A stretch of DNA of 64,000 nucleotides from Lachnospiraceae bacterium (GCA_016283755.1 JAEENO010000017.1:1-64000); one strand, 5' to 3'. Shown: positions 51,899-62,236, counted from the stretch's first letter. The notes: a model not told the origin generated them from the sequence alone. Made by a program: numbers and translations.

Positions 51899-52819
51899 TC
51901 AGGCTTTTTCGGGCCTTGGATATCTTTGAACCGAACTTTCATCAAAATAATCTATCTCGTCGGTACCGTATACCTGATAATCATCCCATATATTCTCAAG
52001 CTCTTCGAGCGTCTTAACAACCTGCGTCTGTTTTTTCATGCAAAGCGCTACAATAAGCGCATTAATAAGTGAAAGCGGCGCCACAAGAGAATCAGCAAAA
52101 GATGTCATATGACTTTCCGCAACAAGATTGCAGGAACTGTATAGATTAAGCGGTGAATGAATCGAGTCCGAAATTGTAATAACCTTAGCACTTCTCATAT
52201 TGGCGAATTCAAGGGCTTTAATTGTTCTCATTGAATAACGCGGGAAGCTTATGCCGATTATTACGTCATCCTTATCGATATGCACCATCTGCTCAAATAT
52301 CTCGCTTAAGGAAGTTGTCTTAATCTGTCTTACATCCGGGAATGCAAGATTAAGATAAAAGCTCAAAAAATCTGCAAGCATCATACAAGAACGAAGTCCG
52401 ATTACATAGATGGTCTTCGCCTGGGATATAAGTTCCGTTGCAAGATTAAAAGTGGATTCGTCGATTGAATTAACCGTGCTTTTTAATCTGTCGATATCGG
52501 TTAACAATACTGAATTAAGAAGATTATCCTTATCAAGTCTTCCATAATTGACTTCAACCTTATTACTTGTATAAAGCTTCTCGAGAACAAGCTCTTCAAG
52601 AGCTTTTTGGAACTCAGGATATCCCTTGTATCCTAAGGTCGACGCAAATCTTACAACCGTAGATTCACTGACGCCGACTGCTTCACCAAGCTTGGCCGCG
52701 GTATAGAAAACCGCCTTATCGTACTCTTCCGAAATATACTTTGCAAGATATCTCTGTCCCTTGCTTAATGAACCGTATTTGTCATTAATTCTTGTCAAAA
52801 GATCGTTCTTATAAGCCAT
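51899..52819 (-). CDS. MurR/RpiR family transcriptional regulator
   Basis: N-terminal HTH (AVGVSESTVVRFASTLGYKGYPEFQ) plus SIS domain. Confidence 0.92.
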   Translation of the reverse strand: MAYKNDLLTRINDKYGSLSKGQRYLAKYISEEYDKAVFYTAAKLGEAVGVSESTVVRFASTLGYKGYPEFQKALEELVLEKLYTSNKVEVNYGRLDKDNLLNSVLLTDIDRLKSTVNSIDESTFNLATELISQAKTIYVIGLRSCMMLADFLSFYLNLAFPDVRQIKTTSLSEIFEQMVHIDKDDVIIGISFPRYSMRTIKALEFANMRSAKVITISDSIHSPLNLYSSCNLVAESHMTSFADSLVAPLSLINALIVALCMKKQTQVVKTLEELENIWDDYQVYGTDEIDYFDESSVQRYPRPEKA

Positions 52820-52880
52820 AACTTCCTCACAATTAGTTTAATCAAATGTATTTTAGCATAATTTTAAAGCTCTAACAATA

Positions 52881-52909
52881 AAAAGAGCAGAGAAAATCTC
52901 TGCCCTTTT
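52881..52909 (-). terminator. Intrinsic terminator after oadA-like gene
   Basis: AAGGGCAGAGAttttCTCTGCTCTTTTT on minus strand. Confidence 0.75.
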
Positions 52910-52932
52910 CTTGTATTTATTAAGATAAAATC

Positions 52933-54345
52933 TTATACGGAATAAGAACCGGTCTTCTTATCTGCAATAGAAGTATCAATCTTACCCTGTTGAGCATCTC
53001 TGTAGTTGAAATAATCTACAGCTACCTTCGGGAATAATGCATAAGTAAGAACATCTTCTTCCTGCTTAATGTACGAAGCTGCTTCTTTTCTAAGAGAATC
53101 AAGCTCGTTCTCGATTAAATCGGCAGGTCTGCAGGTAATCTGCTTCTCATCGCCAAGTGCCTTCTTAACAAGTTCGGGATTAAAAGGCTTAACTGTCTGA
53201 CCATACTCACCCTTAAGGATAGCCTTAGTCTCCTTTGTAATAACCTTATATCTCTCACCGCTAAGTACGTTAAATACAGCCTGTGTACCTACAATCTGTG
53301 ATGAAGGTGTAACAAGCGGCGGCTCACCTAAGTCCTGACGAACTCTAGGAATTTCCTTAAGAACTTCTTCGTACTTATCTTCAGCATGCTGTTCCTTAAG
53401 CTGTGAAATCATGTTGGAAAGCATACCACCCGGTACCTGATATCTTAAAGTGTTGATATTAACACCGAGTACCTTGGTATTAAGCTGACCTGATGCAATG
53501 TACTTCTCACGTAACGGTCTAAAGTAATCAGCAATCTCAGCAAGAAGATTCTGATCAAGGCCTGTGTCATACGGAGTTCCGCGAAGGGTCTCAACCATAA
53601 CCTCTGTTGCAGGCTGGCTGGTACCTAAAGCAAGCGGGCTCATTGCACAGTCGATTACGTCAACACCCGCTTCGATTGCCTTAAGATAAGTCATTGAAGC
53701 AACACCGGATGTGTAATGTGTATGTAACTGAATCGGAATATTAACCGATTCCTTTAATGCTGTAATAAGCTCTTCTGCACGGTAAGGTGTAAGAAGACCT
53801 GCCATATCCTTAATACATAAGGAATCAGCGTGCATATCTTCAATTCTCTTAGCAACGTCTTTCCAATAATCAAGTGTATAAGCATCACCCAATGTATAAG
53901 AAAGAGCTATCTGTGCATGAGCTTTTTCCTTATTGGCAGCCTTAACTGCAGCCTCTAAGTTTCTGATATCGTTAAGACAGTCGAATATACGAATAATATC
54001 GATACCGTTGGCAACAGACTTCTGTACGAAGTACTCAACAACATCATCTGCATAATGACGATATCCCAAGATATTCTGTCCTCTGAAAAGCATCTGTAAC
54101 TTGGTATTCTTGAATCCGTCACGAAGTTTTCTAAGTCTATCCCACGGATCTTCATGTAAGAATCTAAGGCAGGCATCAAATGTAGCACCACCCCAGCACT
54201 CAACTGAGTGATATCCTACTTTATCCATTTTATCAATAATCGGCAGCATCTCTTCTGTTGTCATTCTTGTTGCAATCAAAGACTGATGTGCATCACGAAG
54301 AACGGTTTCGGTAATGCCGACTTTCTTTTTAATATTCTCAGACAT
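52933..54345 (-). CDS. Oxaloacetate decarboxylase alpha / transcarboxylase 5S-like carboxyltransferase (no biotin domain)
   Basis: ITETVLRDAHQSLIATRM; QMLFRGQNILGYRHYADDVV. Confidence 0.92.
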   Translation of the reverse strand: MSENIKKKVGITETVLRDAHQSLIATRMTTEEMLPIIDKMDKVGYHSVECWGGATFDACLRFLHEDPWDRLRKLRDGFKNTKLQMLFRGQNILGYRHYADDVVEYFVQKSVANGIDIIRIFDCLNDIRNLEAAVKAANKEKAHAQIALSYTLGDAYTLDYWKDVAKRIEDMHADSLCIKDMAGLLTPYRAEELITALKESVNIPIQLHTHYTSGVASMTYLKAIEAGVDVIDCAMSPLALGTSQPATEVMVETLRGTPYDTGLDQNLLAEIADYFRPLREKYIASGQLNTKVLGVNINTLRYQVPGGMLSNMISQLKEQHAEDKYEEVLKEIPRVRQDLGEPPLVTPSSQIVGTQAVFNVLSGERYKVITKETKAILKGEYGQTVKPFNPELVKKALGDEKQITCRPADLIENELDSLRKEAASYIKQEEDVLTYALFPKVAVDYFNYRDAQQGKIDTSIADKKTGSYSV

Positions 54346-54357
54346 TTATAATTCCTC

Positions 54358-55506
54358 CTAAACCCCAAAGATTGCCATGAATACACCGGCTGCAACTGCA
54401 GTACCGATAACTCCGGCTACGTTAGGTCCCATAGCATGCATAAGTAAAAAGTTTGTTGGATCTTCTTCTGCACCGACCTTCTGTGCAACACGGGCAGACA
54501 TAGGAACTGCGGATACACCTGCAGCACCGATTAACGGATTAATCTTACCGTGTGAAATCTTGCTCATAAGCTTACCGAATAATACTCCGGCAGCAGTACC
54601 GAATGCAAATGCAACAAGTCCAAGGAATACAATCTTAAGTGTATCAAACTTAAGAAAGTTCTCTGCTGATGTTGTACCACCTACGGATACACCGAGAATA
54701 ATAACTACGATGTACATCAAAGCATTCGAAGCTGTCTCTGTAAGCTGCTTAACTACACCGGACTCTCTGAAAAGGTTACCGAGCATAAGCATACCGATAA
54801 GAGGTGTTGTCTGCGGAATAAGCAAACATACGACTATCGTAACGATAATCGGGAAAAGTATTCTCTCAAGCTTGGAAACCTTTCTTAACTGTTCCATCTT
54901 GATAAGACGTTCCTTCTTGGTTGTAAGCGCCTTCATAATAGGCGGCTGAATAAGAGGAACAAGTGCCATATAAGAATATGCAGCAACTGCGATAGGTCCC
55001 ATTAAGTCACCTTGTCCAAGCTTACCTGCAAGGAAGATTGATGTAGGACCGTCTGCTCCACCGATAATGGATACTGCTGCAGCAGCCTTATTGTTAAATC
55101 CTAATGCGATTGCCATAAAGTAAGCACCGAATACACCAAACTGTGCTGCCGCTCCGAGTAAAAAGCTCTTCGGGTTGGCAATCAACGGGCCAAAGTCAGT
55201 TGAGGCTCCGACTCCTAAGAATATGATTGACGGCAGGATTGACCATTCGTCAAGTAAATAAAAATATCTGAACAAACCACCGACTCCGTTCGGAGCATCT
55301 TCAATAGTCTGCATGATATCCGGAAACAGGTTAACAAGTAACATACCGAATGCGATAGGAACCAAAAGCAAAGGTTCAAATTCCTTCTGAATTGCAAGGT
55401 AAAGAAGAAGGCATGCTACAAGAATCATTATTCCGTTCTTCCACGTAAGGCTGAAGAAACCTGTCTGGTGAAAGAGGTTGATTAATGTATTACCAATATA
55501 CTGCAT
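54358..55506 (-). CDS. Na+-translocating decarboxylase beta subunit
   Basis: GVGASTDFGPLIANPKSFLLGAAAQFGVF; IIGGADGPTSIFLA. Confidence 0.95.
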   Translation of the reverse strand: MQYIGNTLINLFHQTGFFSLTWKNGIMILVACLLLYLAIQKEFEPLLLVPIAFGMLLVNLFPDIMQTIEDAPNGVGGLFRYFYLLDEWSILPSIIFLGVGASTDFGPLIANPKSFLLGAAAQFGVFGAYFMAIALGFNNKAAAAVSIIGGADGPTSIFLAGKLGQGDLMGPIAVAAYSYMALVPLIQPPIMKALTTKKERLIKMEQLRKVSKLERILFPIIVTIVVCLLIPQTTPLIGMLMLGNLFRESGVVKQLTETASNALMYIVVIILGVSVGGTTSAENFLKFDTLKIVFLGLVAFAFGTAAGVLFGKLMSKISHGKINPLIGAAGVSAVPMSARVAQKVGAEEDPTNFLLMHAMGPNVAGVIGTAVAAGVFMAIFGV

Positions 55507-55515
55507 GATATCCTC

Positions 55516-55881
55516 CTAATTTAAAGTTACCAATACCTGTCCTGCTTCAACCATTGAGCCTTCTTTTGCTTCAACAGATGCTACAACACCGTCTTCGCTG
55601 GAAACAATAGGTGTCTCCATCTTCATAACTTCAAGAACGGCTACGGACTGTCCTTTCTTAACTGTATCTCCAACCTTAACTTCTACCTTAAGGAGCTTTC
55701 CTGCTGCGCCGGCTGTAACGGTTTTGCCGCCCTTAGGGCCTGCAGGTGCTGCCGGAGTCGCCGGCATAACGCTCTTTACAGGAGCTGCCGGCATTTCCAT
55801 TCTAGGTGCGCCTGCTCCGTTTTCTTCAACTGTTACATCATATGCAACGCCATTAACCGTAATTGTATAATTCTTTAACAT
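55516..55881 (-). CDS. Biotin carboxyl carrier protein
   Basis: VLEVMKMETPIVS biotinylation site; Ala/Pro linker. Confidence 0.94.
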   Translation of the reverse strand: MLKNYTITVNGVAYDVTVEENGAGAPRMEMPAAPVKSVMPATPAAPAGPKGGKTVTAGAAGKLLKVEVKVGDTVKKGQSVAVLEVMKMETPIVSSEDGVVASVEAKEGSMVEAGQVLVTLN

Positions 55882-55899
55882 CTTAATATCTCCTTCTTA

Positions 55900-56199
55900 T
55901 TATCTTCTCTTAATACTTCTGACAACAAAATCGCTATCCGATGCATTGTTGCCGTATGCCATTATTGCTGCCGTAATTACGGCTACAAGCTGCGTATCAT
56001 TTGATACGTCATATGAACTTACACTTGCTTCCGGTACGGATGCGGTATTTTCGGTAACGTTCGCCTTCTTTTTAGCATTTAACTTATTCTGTAAATAAGG
56101 AACAATGTTAAGACTTGCGATAAGTAAACTTATAAGAATAAGAACCATAAATACCGATGCCATACCGATTACCATATTAAGTAATGCATCAACTATCAT
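55900..56199 (-). CDS. OadG-like gamma subunit
   Basis: Single N-terminal TM, small subunit, position in Na+-decarboxylase cluster. Confidence 0.8.
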   Translation of the reverse strand: MIVDALLNMVIGMASVFMVLILISLLIASLNIVPYLQNKLNAKKKANVTENTASVPEASVSSYDVSNDTQLVAVITAAIMAYGNNASDSDFVVRSIKRR

Positions 56200-56209
56200 A
56201 TATATTCTC

Positions 56210-57601
56210 CTATCTTAAGCCATGCTTCTTATCACATACCGCATTGTACTTTGTATATAAAAGATCATATGCTGAAAGAAGATATTTTCTTGTATCCTTC
56301 TCTGCAATGATTCTGTCTACCGCTCCACGCTTTGCAAAAGCGATTGCAGACTGATGAGTTGTATTAAAATCAGCTGTCTTAGCCTGTGCTTCAGGATCGT
56401 CACCAAAGAGAATCTTGCCGGCAAATTCAGCAGGCATCATTCCGATTGATGCTCTCTCGTAAGCATATACGAAATCAGCACCGATTGCCTTGGAATTCAT
56501 CATAACATAAGGTGTTCCGTAAGCACGTCTTGGAATTAATGTAATCTTCGGTACATCTGCTTCGCATAATGTCTTAACGAAAGCGGCCATCTCCTTGGCA
56601 ATGTGCTTTTCAGCACACATAGTTGCTTCAAATCCTACAGCATCTTCGATGAAAAGCATCGGAATCTCATATGCGTCGCAATAAAGTGCAAATGAATTAG
56701 CTTTTCTTAATGCATCAACAGTGATTCTTCCGTCCTTATCATTATTGGCTATAACACCGACAGTAATTCCGTTCATAGGAATGAATCCTGTAATCATATC
56801 AGGAGCATATAACTTCTTTGTCTCAACAAAGATATTGTTATCAGCTATCTCTGCTATTAAGTTATATGGCTCGAATGTATCAAATGTTGTTGTAATCTCG
56901 CGATTAAGATCGTCGTTACACTCATATGTTGTAACGCCTTCCGTATTGTTAAGCGGAACGAGATTTAAAATATTAATGATTGAATTTCTTATCTCTTCCA
57001 ATGTGAGGCAGTCATCAACTACACCCGTGTACTTACCCTGGAAATCTCCCGCAGAAGAATCACACTTCTCGGTGTAATTATTGTCAATGGTATTAGGCGC
57101 ATTAACAAAAAGATGTCCTTCGTCCTTAACTACATAATTAAAGTCTGACATTGACGGGATAAGTGAAAGTCCTCCGCCGCAGTTACCTGTAACAACGGTA
57201 AAAAGCGGTACAAGTCCGCTTGCGTTATTAACTGCATTAATTACATTACCGAATGCGGTAAGACAATCCGCAGACTCCTGAATACGCATTCCCGTGCTGT
57301 TTAATAAAGCTACAACAGGTGCACCGACTTTGATAGCCATGTTATAAAGCTCTTCAATCTTCTTGCAGTGCATCTCTCCCATAGAACCCTGTAAAACTTC
57401 GGCATCCTGGCTAAATACAAATACTGCTCTGCCGTTCATAAGACCGTAACCAGTTATTACACCATCAGACTCTTCGGAGAGCTCATTAATGGTAAAATCT
57501 GTAGTACGGGCACATACAGAACCTGACAGTTCAACAAAACTGTTCTGATCAAGCAAAAGCTTAATTGCATCATAAGCCTTACTGTTATGACCTTGATTCA
57601 T
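56210..57601 (-). CDS. Acyl-CoA carboxyltransferase (methylmalonyl-CoA decarboxylase alpha / transcarboxylase 12S-like)
   Basis: Carboxyltransferase fold motifs (GCGGGLSLIP-like, GFIPMNGITVGVIAN); start adjusted to MNQGHN with RBS GGAGG. Confidence 0.85.
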   Translation of the reverse strand: MNQGHNSKAYDAIKLLLDQNSFVELSGSVCARTTDFTINELSEESDGVITGYGLMNGRAVFVFSQDAEVLQGSMGEMHCKKIEELYNMAIKVGAPVVALLNSTGMRIQESADCLTAFGNVINAVNNASGLVPLFTVVTGNCGGGLSLIPSMSDFNYVVKDEGHLFVNAPNTIDNNYTEKCDSSAGDFQGKYTGVVDDCLTLEEIRNSIINILNLVPLNNTEGVTTYECNDDLNREITTTFDTFEPYNLIAEIADNNIFVETKKLYAPDMITGFIPMNGITVGVIANNDKDGRITVDALRKANSFALYCDAYEIPMLFIEDAVGFEATMCAEKHIAKEMAAFVKTLCEADVPKITLIPRRAYGTPYVMMNSKAIGADFVYAYERASIGMMPAEFAGKILFGDDPEAQAKTADFNTTHQSAIAFAKRGAVDRIIAEKDTRKYLLSAYDLLYTKYNAVCDKKHGLR

Positions 57602-57712
57602 TTTACATACCTCCGTATAAATATATATATTGAAGTTCCAAATTTCCCTCAATTTTAATAATATCATTCTTTGCCCAAAAAACAATAGATTCCGAGAATA
57701 AAGACGAAAAAA

Positions 57713-57756
57713 AACCACATCTTTACATAAAAATTAATTTATGCCCTGATGTGGTT
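57713..57756 (-). terminator. Intrinsic terminator after scpB
   Basis: AACCACATC...GATGTGGTTTTTTTTC on minus strand. Confidence 0.75.
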
Positions 57757-57766
57757 ATTATAATTA

Positions 57767-58345
57767 CTATACTTCTACTGTCTTAATATCGTTCATCTCG
57801 CGCTCTGCCTGCTCTTTGAATTCAGCCAGCTGATCCGGCTTAATCGTCGGAAGTTCATCAATGGAACGAACTCCGAACGTTCTTAAGAACTCTTCAGTCG
57901 TACCGAAAAGTAACGGTCTTCCCGGTGCATCCAGTCTTCCGAGTTCCTGTACAAGTTTATATTCAATGAGCTTATTGATTGCATGATCGCATGCAACTCC
58001 ACGGATTTTCTCGACTTCTATTCTTGTAATAGGCTGCTTATAGGCAATTATGGACAAAGTCTCAAGAAGAACGTCGGTAAGTACGTATTTACGTGGAACC
58101 TCGTTAATCTTAACAAGATAATCGTAATAATCTTCCTTGGTGCATAACTGATATGCATTCTCATAAGAGACTATTCGAAGGCCTCTATCCTCATCCTTTT
58201 CAAGTTCTTCGGCATATTCCTCGATAAGTGCTTTAACTTTATCCTTATCCATATCAAGCGCCGTAGCAATCTTACCGAGCGGAACTGTATCACCGAACGA
58301 AAATAGTATTGCTTCAATGGCCGCTTTTAATTTATTCGTATCCAT
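57767..58345 (-). CDS. scpB: Segregation and condensation protein B
   Basis: AIEAILFSFGDTVPLGKIA; LETLSIIAYKQPITRIEVEKIRGV. Confidence 0.96.
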   Translation of the reverse strand: MDTNKLKAAIEAILFSFGDTVPLGKIATALDMDKDKVKALIEEYAEELEKDEDRGLRIVSYENAYQLCTKEDYYDYLVKINEVPRKYVLTDVLLETLSIIAYKQPITRIEVEKIRGVACDHAINKLIEYKLVQELGRLDAPGRPLLFGTTEEFLRTFGVRSIDELPTIKPDQLAEFKEQAEREMNDIKTVEV

Positions 58346-58356
58346 TTATTAATCTC

Positions 58357-59112
58357 CTACTTTGCAAGATTAGATTCGATATATATATCATCAAAGATCT
58401 CTTTTTGAGATATCTTAATGGTTCCCATTTTCATATTCTCAAGAATACATAAGAAAAATGCGATTAATCTCTCTCTCGAGCAACCTGCTTCCTGCATGAT
58501 TTCTCTAAAGGTAAAATTCTTATGCTCTCTTATATAAAGATCAAAGAATTCCATGGTCTCTTCCATCGAAACTTCTTCTTTTTCAATCTTACCGAAAGAC
58601 GCACGTACAGGATCGATTCTGTCTACCTGACGTTCGATAAGTGACTTAAATATGGTATTTAACTTAAGAAGAGTCATATCGCCGACAAGTTCTTCAAGGT
58701 TAACAGGCGTAACATGCTCTTTAACTTCTTTCGGCAAAGTCTCTTTCTTGTAATAGGTCTTGCAGGCATCCATCTCTCTGTCGCGAAGTTCAAGTGAGAT
58801 GTACTTATACATCTTGTACTCGATCAACTGCTGAACAAGTTCTGCTCTAGGATCTATCTCTTCGCCTTCTTCATTGACTTCCTTAGGAAGAAGCATCTTG
58901 GCTTTAATATCCAGAAGAGTTGCCGCCATTACAAGGAATTCGCTCATGACATTTAAGTCACGGCGTTTCATTTCCTCCAAATATTCCATATACTGCTCGG
59001 TAATAAGCGCAATCGGAATATCATATATATTAACTTTATTCTTATCAATCAAGTGAAGAAGAAGGTCCAACGGTCCTTCAAACTTCTCTAATTTGAAACT
59101 GATTTCACTCAT
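58357..59112 (-). CDS. scpA: Segregation and condensation protein A
   Basis: KLEKFEGPLDLLLHLIDKNKVNIYDIPIA. Confidence 0.96.
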   Translation of the reverse strand: MSEISFKLEKFEGPLDLLLHLIDKNKVNIYDIPIALITEQYMEYLEEMKRRDLNVMSEFLVMAATLLDIKAKMLLPKEVNEEGEEIDPRAELVQQLIEYKMYKYISLELRDREMDACKTYYKKETLPKEVKEHVTPVNLEELVGDMTLLKLNTIFKSLIERQVDRIDPVRASFGKIEKEEVSMEETMEFFDLYIREHKNFTFREIMQEAGCSRERLIAFFLCILENMKMGTIKISQKEIFDDIYIESNLAK

Positions 59113-59968
59113 TACTCTCGCCTTTTTTAAGCTTAATCTCTATTAATTCAGCCATATTATGGATTCTAATATGAAATCCGTGCGTACCTAAGCCCTTGCT
59201 GACAATCAGCTTTATTTTTCTGCCGTTACTCATTATATCATAAATTCCGCCCGAATACTTTGGAAAAAATGTAAGTTCCGGACTTAAAAAAGCACCTATA
59301 AACGGGATTCTTATTAAACCACCGTGTGTATGTCCGCAAAGTATAAGATCAGGATTTAATTCTGCATAATTTCCTGCATAACATGGATTATGAGCAAGTA
59401 TTATGTTAAAACCGGACACAGAAAGGTCACCGATTACGGAACTCATTACTTCATTTGCGTCATAAGGCTTGATTTCACGCTTTTTATAGTACGATAACGG
59501 CAGATCTATCGGCATAAATGCAAGCTCACCGTAATATTCAACTTCCTTATAGAGAAGCCATACATTATTCTCGCGCAAACTGCTTATAAATGCATTAAAT
59601 TCACTCTTAAGCTCGGCATTATTATCATACGAAAGATTCTGTATAAATGCCTCGTGATTGCCGAAAGCATAGAATGTCGGTGCAATCAGTGGCAGCGAAC
59701 ATATAAAAGGCTTAACTTTTCTTATGGATTCAGCTTCGTCTTTATTGACGGAGTCACCACCTATTAAAATAACATCCGGGTTAAGCGCTTTTATCTTATT
59801 ATACAATCTCTTACCGTATGTAAAGCCGTGAAGGTCAGATATAAATGCTATTTTCAAGTCTTTACTTATCTTATCCGTCGTAATCTCACATCTTGTTACT
59901 TTAAAGAAAAAAAAGAAGATATAATGAATAGCGATAAGTGCGGGAATTATCAATAAAATATATGGCAT
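59105..59968 (-). CDS. Metallophosphoesterase
   Basis: IAFISDLHGFTYG; LIGGDSVN; GNHEAF; CGHTHGG. Confidence 0.94.
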   Translation of the reverse strand: MPYILLIIPALIAIHYIFFFFFKVTRCEITTDKISKDLKIAFISDLHGFTYGKRLYNKIKALNPDVILIGGDSVNKDEAESIRKVKPFICSLPLIAPTFYAFGNHEAFIQNLSYDNNAELKSEFNAFISSLRENNVWLLYKEVEYYGELAFMPIDLPLSYYKKREIKPYDANEVMSSVIGDLSVSGFNIILAHNPCYAGNYAELNPDLILCGHTHGGLIRIPFIGAFLSPELTFFPKYSGGIYDIMSNGRKIKLIVSKGLGTHGFHIRIHNMAELIEIKLKKGESNE

Positions 59969-59984
59969 AAACTTTTCCTTAAAA

Positions 59985-60010
59985 AAAGCCGGAGCTTATA
60001 CTCCGGCTTT
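59985..60010 (-). terminator. Intrinsic terminator after pnp
   Basis: AAAGCCGGAGtataagCTCCGGCTTTTTTT. Confidence 0.85.
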
Positions 60011-60020
60011 ATTAAATATT

Positions 60021-62123
60021 CTAGATGACCTCAGCGTTAGGATCTACGTCTTTAATGGAGAAGCTTAATCTTCCCATCTTATCCTTACCAAGACATACAA
60101 CAGTTACCTTGTCACCAAGTGTAAGAACATCTTCTACATGATTGATTCTTTCCTTGCAAATCTTGGAAATGTGAACCATTCCCTCTTTGCCCGGAGCAAA
60201 TTCAATAAATGCGCCGAATTCCTTAATACTTACAACCTTACCGGTAAATACCTGGCCTTCTTCGAAATCTGTTACGATAACCTTGATCATATGCATAGCT
60301 TCCTGCATCTTCTCAAGATCTGTACCGCAGATTGAAATGAATCCGTCATCTGTAATATCAATCTTAACACCTGTAAGCTCGATAATCGTATTGATTGTCT
60401 TGCCTCTCTGTCCGACAACATCACCGATCTTGGAAGGATCGATCTGCATCTGACGAATCTTCGGTGCATACTTGGATACTTCAGCACGAGGAGCTGCAAT
60501 TGCAGGTGTAAGTACTTCGTTGATGATGTACTCTCTTGCCTTCTTTGTCTTGGCAATTGCTTCTTCTACGATTGGTCTTGTAAGACCGTGAATCTTGATA
60601 TCCATCTGAATAGCTGTGATACCGTCGTGAGTACCGGCTACCTTGAAGTCCATATCTCCGAAGAAGTCCTCAAGTCCCTGAATATCTGTAAGAACGATGT
60701 AATCATCGTCTGTCTCACCTGTTACAAGTCCGCAGGAAATACCTGCAACCTGCTTCTTAATCGGAACACCTGCAGCCATAAGTGACATTGTAGATGCGCA
60801 GATTGAAGCCTGTGAAGTGGAACCGTTACTTTCAAAAGTCTCGGATACTGTTCTTATTGCATACGGGAACTCTTCTTCGCTAGGAAGAACAGGAACCAAT
60901 GCCTTCTCAGCCAATGCTCCATGTCCGATCTCTCTTCTTCCCGGTCCTCTTGAAGGCTTTGTCTCACCTACCGAGTATGAAGGGAAGTTATAATGATGCA
61001 TATATCTCTTGGTTGTTACAAAATCATCGATACCGTCAAGCTTCTGAGCCTCGGATAAAGGTCCTAACGTTGTAACTGTGCAGATCTGAGTCTGACCACG
61101 CTTGAACATAGCAGAACCATGAACACGAGGAATAAGATCAACTTCTGCAGAAAGAGGACGAATCTGATCGATTGCACGGCCGTCAGGACGCTTGTGATCC
61201 TTTAAAATCATCTTTCTTACAGTCTTCTTCTGATACTGATATAAAGCTTCAGGTAAAATTGCAAGCCACTCTTCGTTATCAGCAAAAGCTTCAGTCATCT
61301 TATCCATAATAGCGGAAATGTTGGCTTCTCTCTTCTGCTTCTCATCTGTGAATACTGCAACTTCCATTTCTTCAGGAGATGCAATCTTCTTCATGGCTTC
61401 AAACATCTCGTTAGGAATAGCGCAGCTTACATATTCATGCTTAGCTTTGCCTACTTCCTTAACCATATTATCGATAAAAGCAATAATGCCCTGGTTAATG
61501 TCATGGCACTTATAGATTGCTTCAATCATCTTATCTTCAGGTACTTCGTTAGCACCTGCTTCAATCATGATAACCTTTTCTCTTGTGGATGCAACAGTAA
61601 GCTGAAGGTCTCCGTTGTCCCATACTTCCTGGCCCGGGTTAACGATAAACTCGCCGTTAACCATACCAAGCTGAGTCATAGCACAAGGTCCGTCAAAAGG
61701 AATATCCGAAATGCATGTAGCGATTGAGCTTCCGAGCATAGCAACAAGTTCAGGTCTGCACTCAGGGTCAACGCTCATTACCATATTATTAAGGGATACA
61801 TCATTTCTGTAATCCTTAGGGAATAACGGTCTCATAGGACGGTCGATAACACGTGCGGTAAGAATAGAATTTTCTGAAGCCTTACCTTCACGCTTGTTAA
61901 ATCCGCCCGGAATCTTACCAACAGAATACATCTTCTCTTCAAATTCAACTGAAAGCGGGAAGAAGTCTACACCTTCTCTTGGCTTCTCTGATGCGGTTGC
62001 TGTAGATAAAATACAGGTGTCACCGTAATAAATAAGTGCAGCGCCGTTAGCCTGAGCTGCTACTCTGCCGACATCAACTCTTAAAGTTCTGCCGGCAATG
62101 TCCATAGTAAAACTCTTAAACAT
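60021..62123 (-). CDS. pnp: Polyribonucleotide nucleotidyltransferase
   Basis: GRTLRVDVGRVAAQANGAALIYYGDT; KH and S1 C-terminal domains. Confidence 0.98.
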   Translation of the reverse strand: MFKSFTMDIAGRTLRVDVGRVAAQANGAALIYYGDTCILSTATASEKPREGVDFFPLSVEFEEKMYSVGKIPGGFNKREGKASENSILTARVIDRPMRPLFPKDYRNDVSLNNMVMSVDPECRPELVAMLGSSIATCISDIPFDGPCAMTQLGMVNGEFIVNPGQEVWDNGDLQLTVASTREKVIMIEAGANEVPEDKMIEAIYKCHDINQGIIAFIDNMVKEVGKAKHEYVSCAIPNEMFEAMKKIASPEEMEVAVFTDEKQKREANISAIMDKMTEAFADNEEWLAILPEALYQYQKKTVRKMILKDHKRPDGRAIDQIRPLSAEVDLIPRVHGSAMFKRGQTQICTVTTLGPLSEAQKLDGIDDFVTTKRYMHHYNFPSYSVGETKPSRGPGRREIGHGALAEKALVPVLPSEEEFPYAIRTVSETFESNGSTSQASICASTMSLMAAGVPIKKQVAGISCGLVTGETDDDYIVLTDIQGLEDFFGDMDFKVAGTHDGITAIQMDIKIHGLTRPIVEEAIAKTKKAREYIINEVLTPAIAAPRAEVSKYAPKIRQMQIDPSKIGDVVGQRGKTINTIIELTGVKIDITDDGFISICGTDLEKMQEAMHMIKVIVTDFEEGQVFTGKVVSIKEFGAFIEFAPGKEGMVHISKICKERINHVEDVLTLGDKVTVVCLGKDKMGRLSFSIKDVDPNAEVI

Positions 62124-62140
62124 CTTAATCCTCCTTTATA

Positions 62141-62223
62141 CTTATTCGAGGATCCGAAACTACTGAAAAATCAAATGTCATATTTAACTTTTCAGTGGCT
62201 TCGGGTATAATCCCCGAATAGAC
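62141..62223 (-). promoter_or_regulatory. Long imperfect stem-loop in pnp 5' leader
   Basis: CTTATTCGAGGATCCGAAACTACTGAAAAA versus TTTTCAGTGGCTTCGGGTATAATCCCCGAATAGA inverted arms. Confidence 0.7.
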
Positions 62224-62236
62224 TTTATTTTTAAAC

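Noticed and set aside
57602-57718. N-terminal extension of the acyl-CoA carboxyltransferase
   Set aside because: Upstream residues are non-homologous, Phe/Ile rich; good RBS precedes MNQGHNSKAY.
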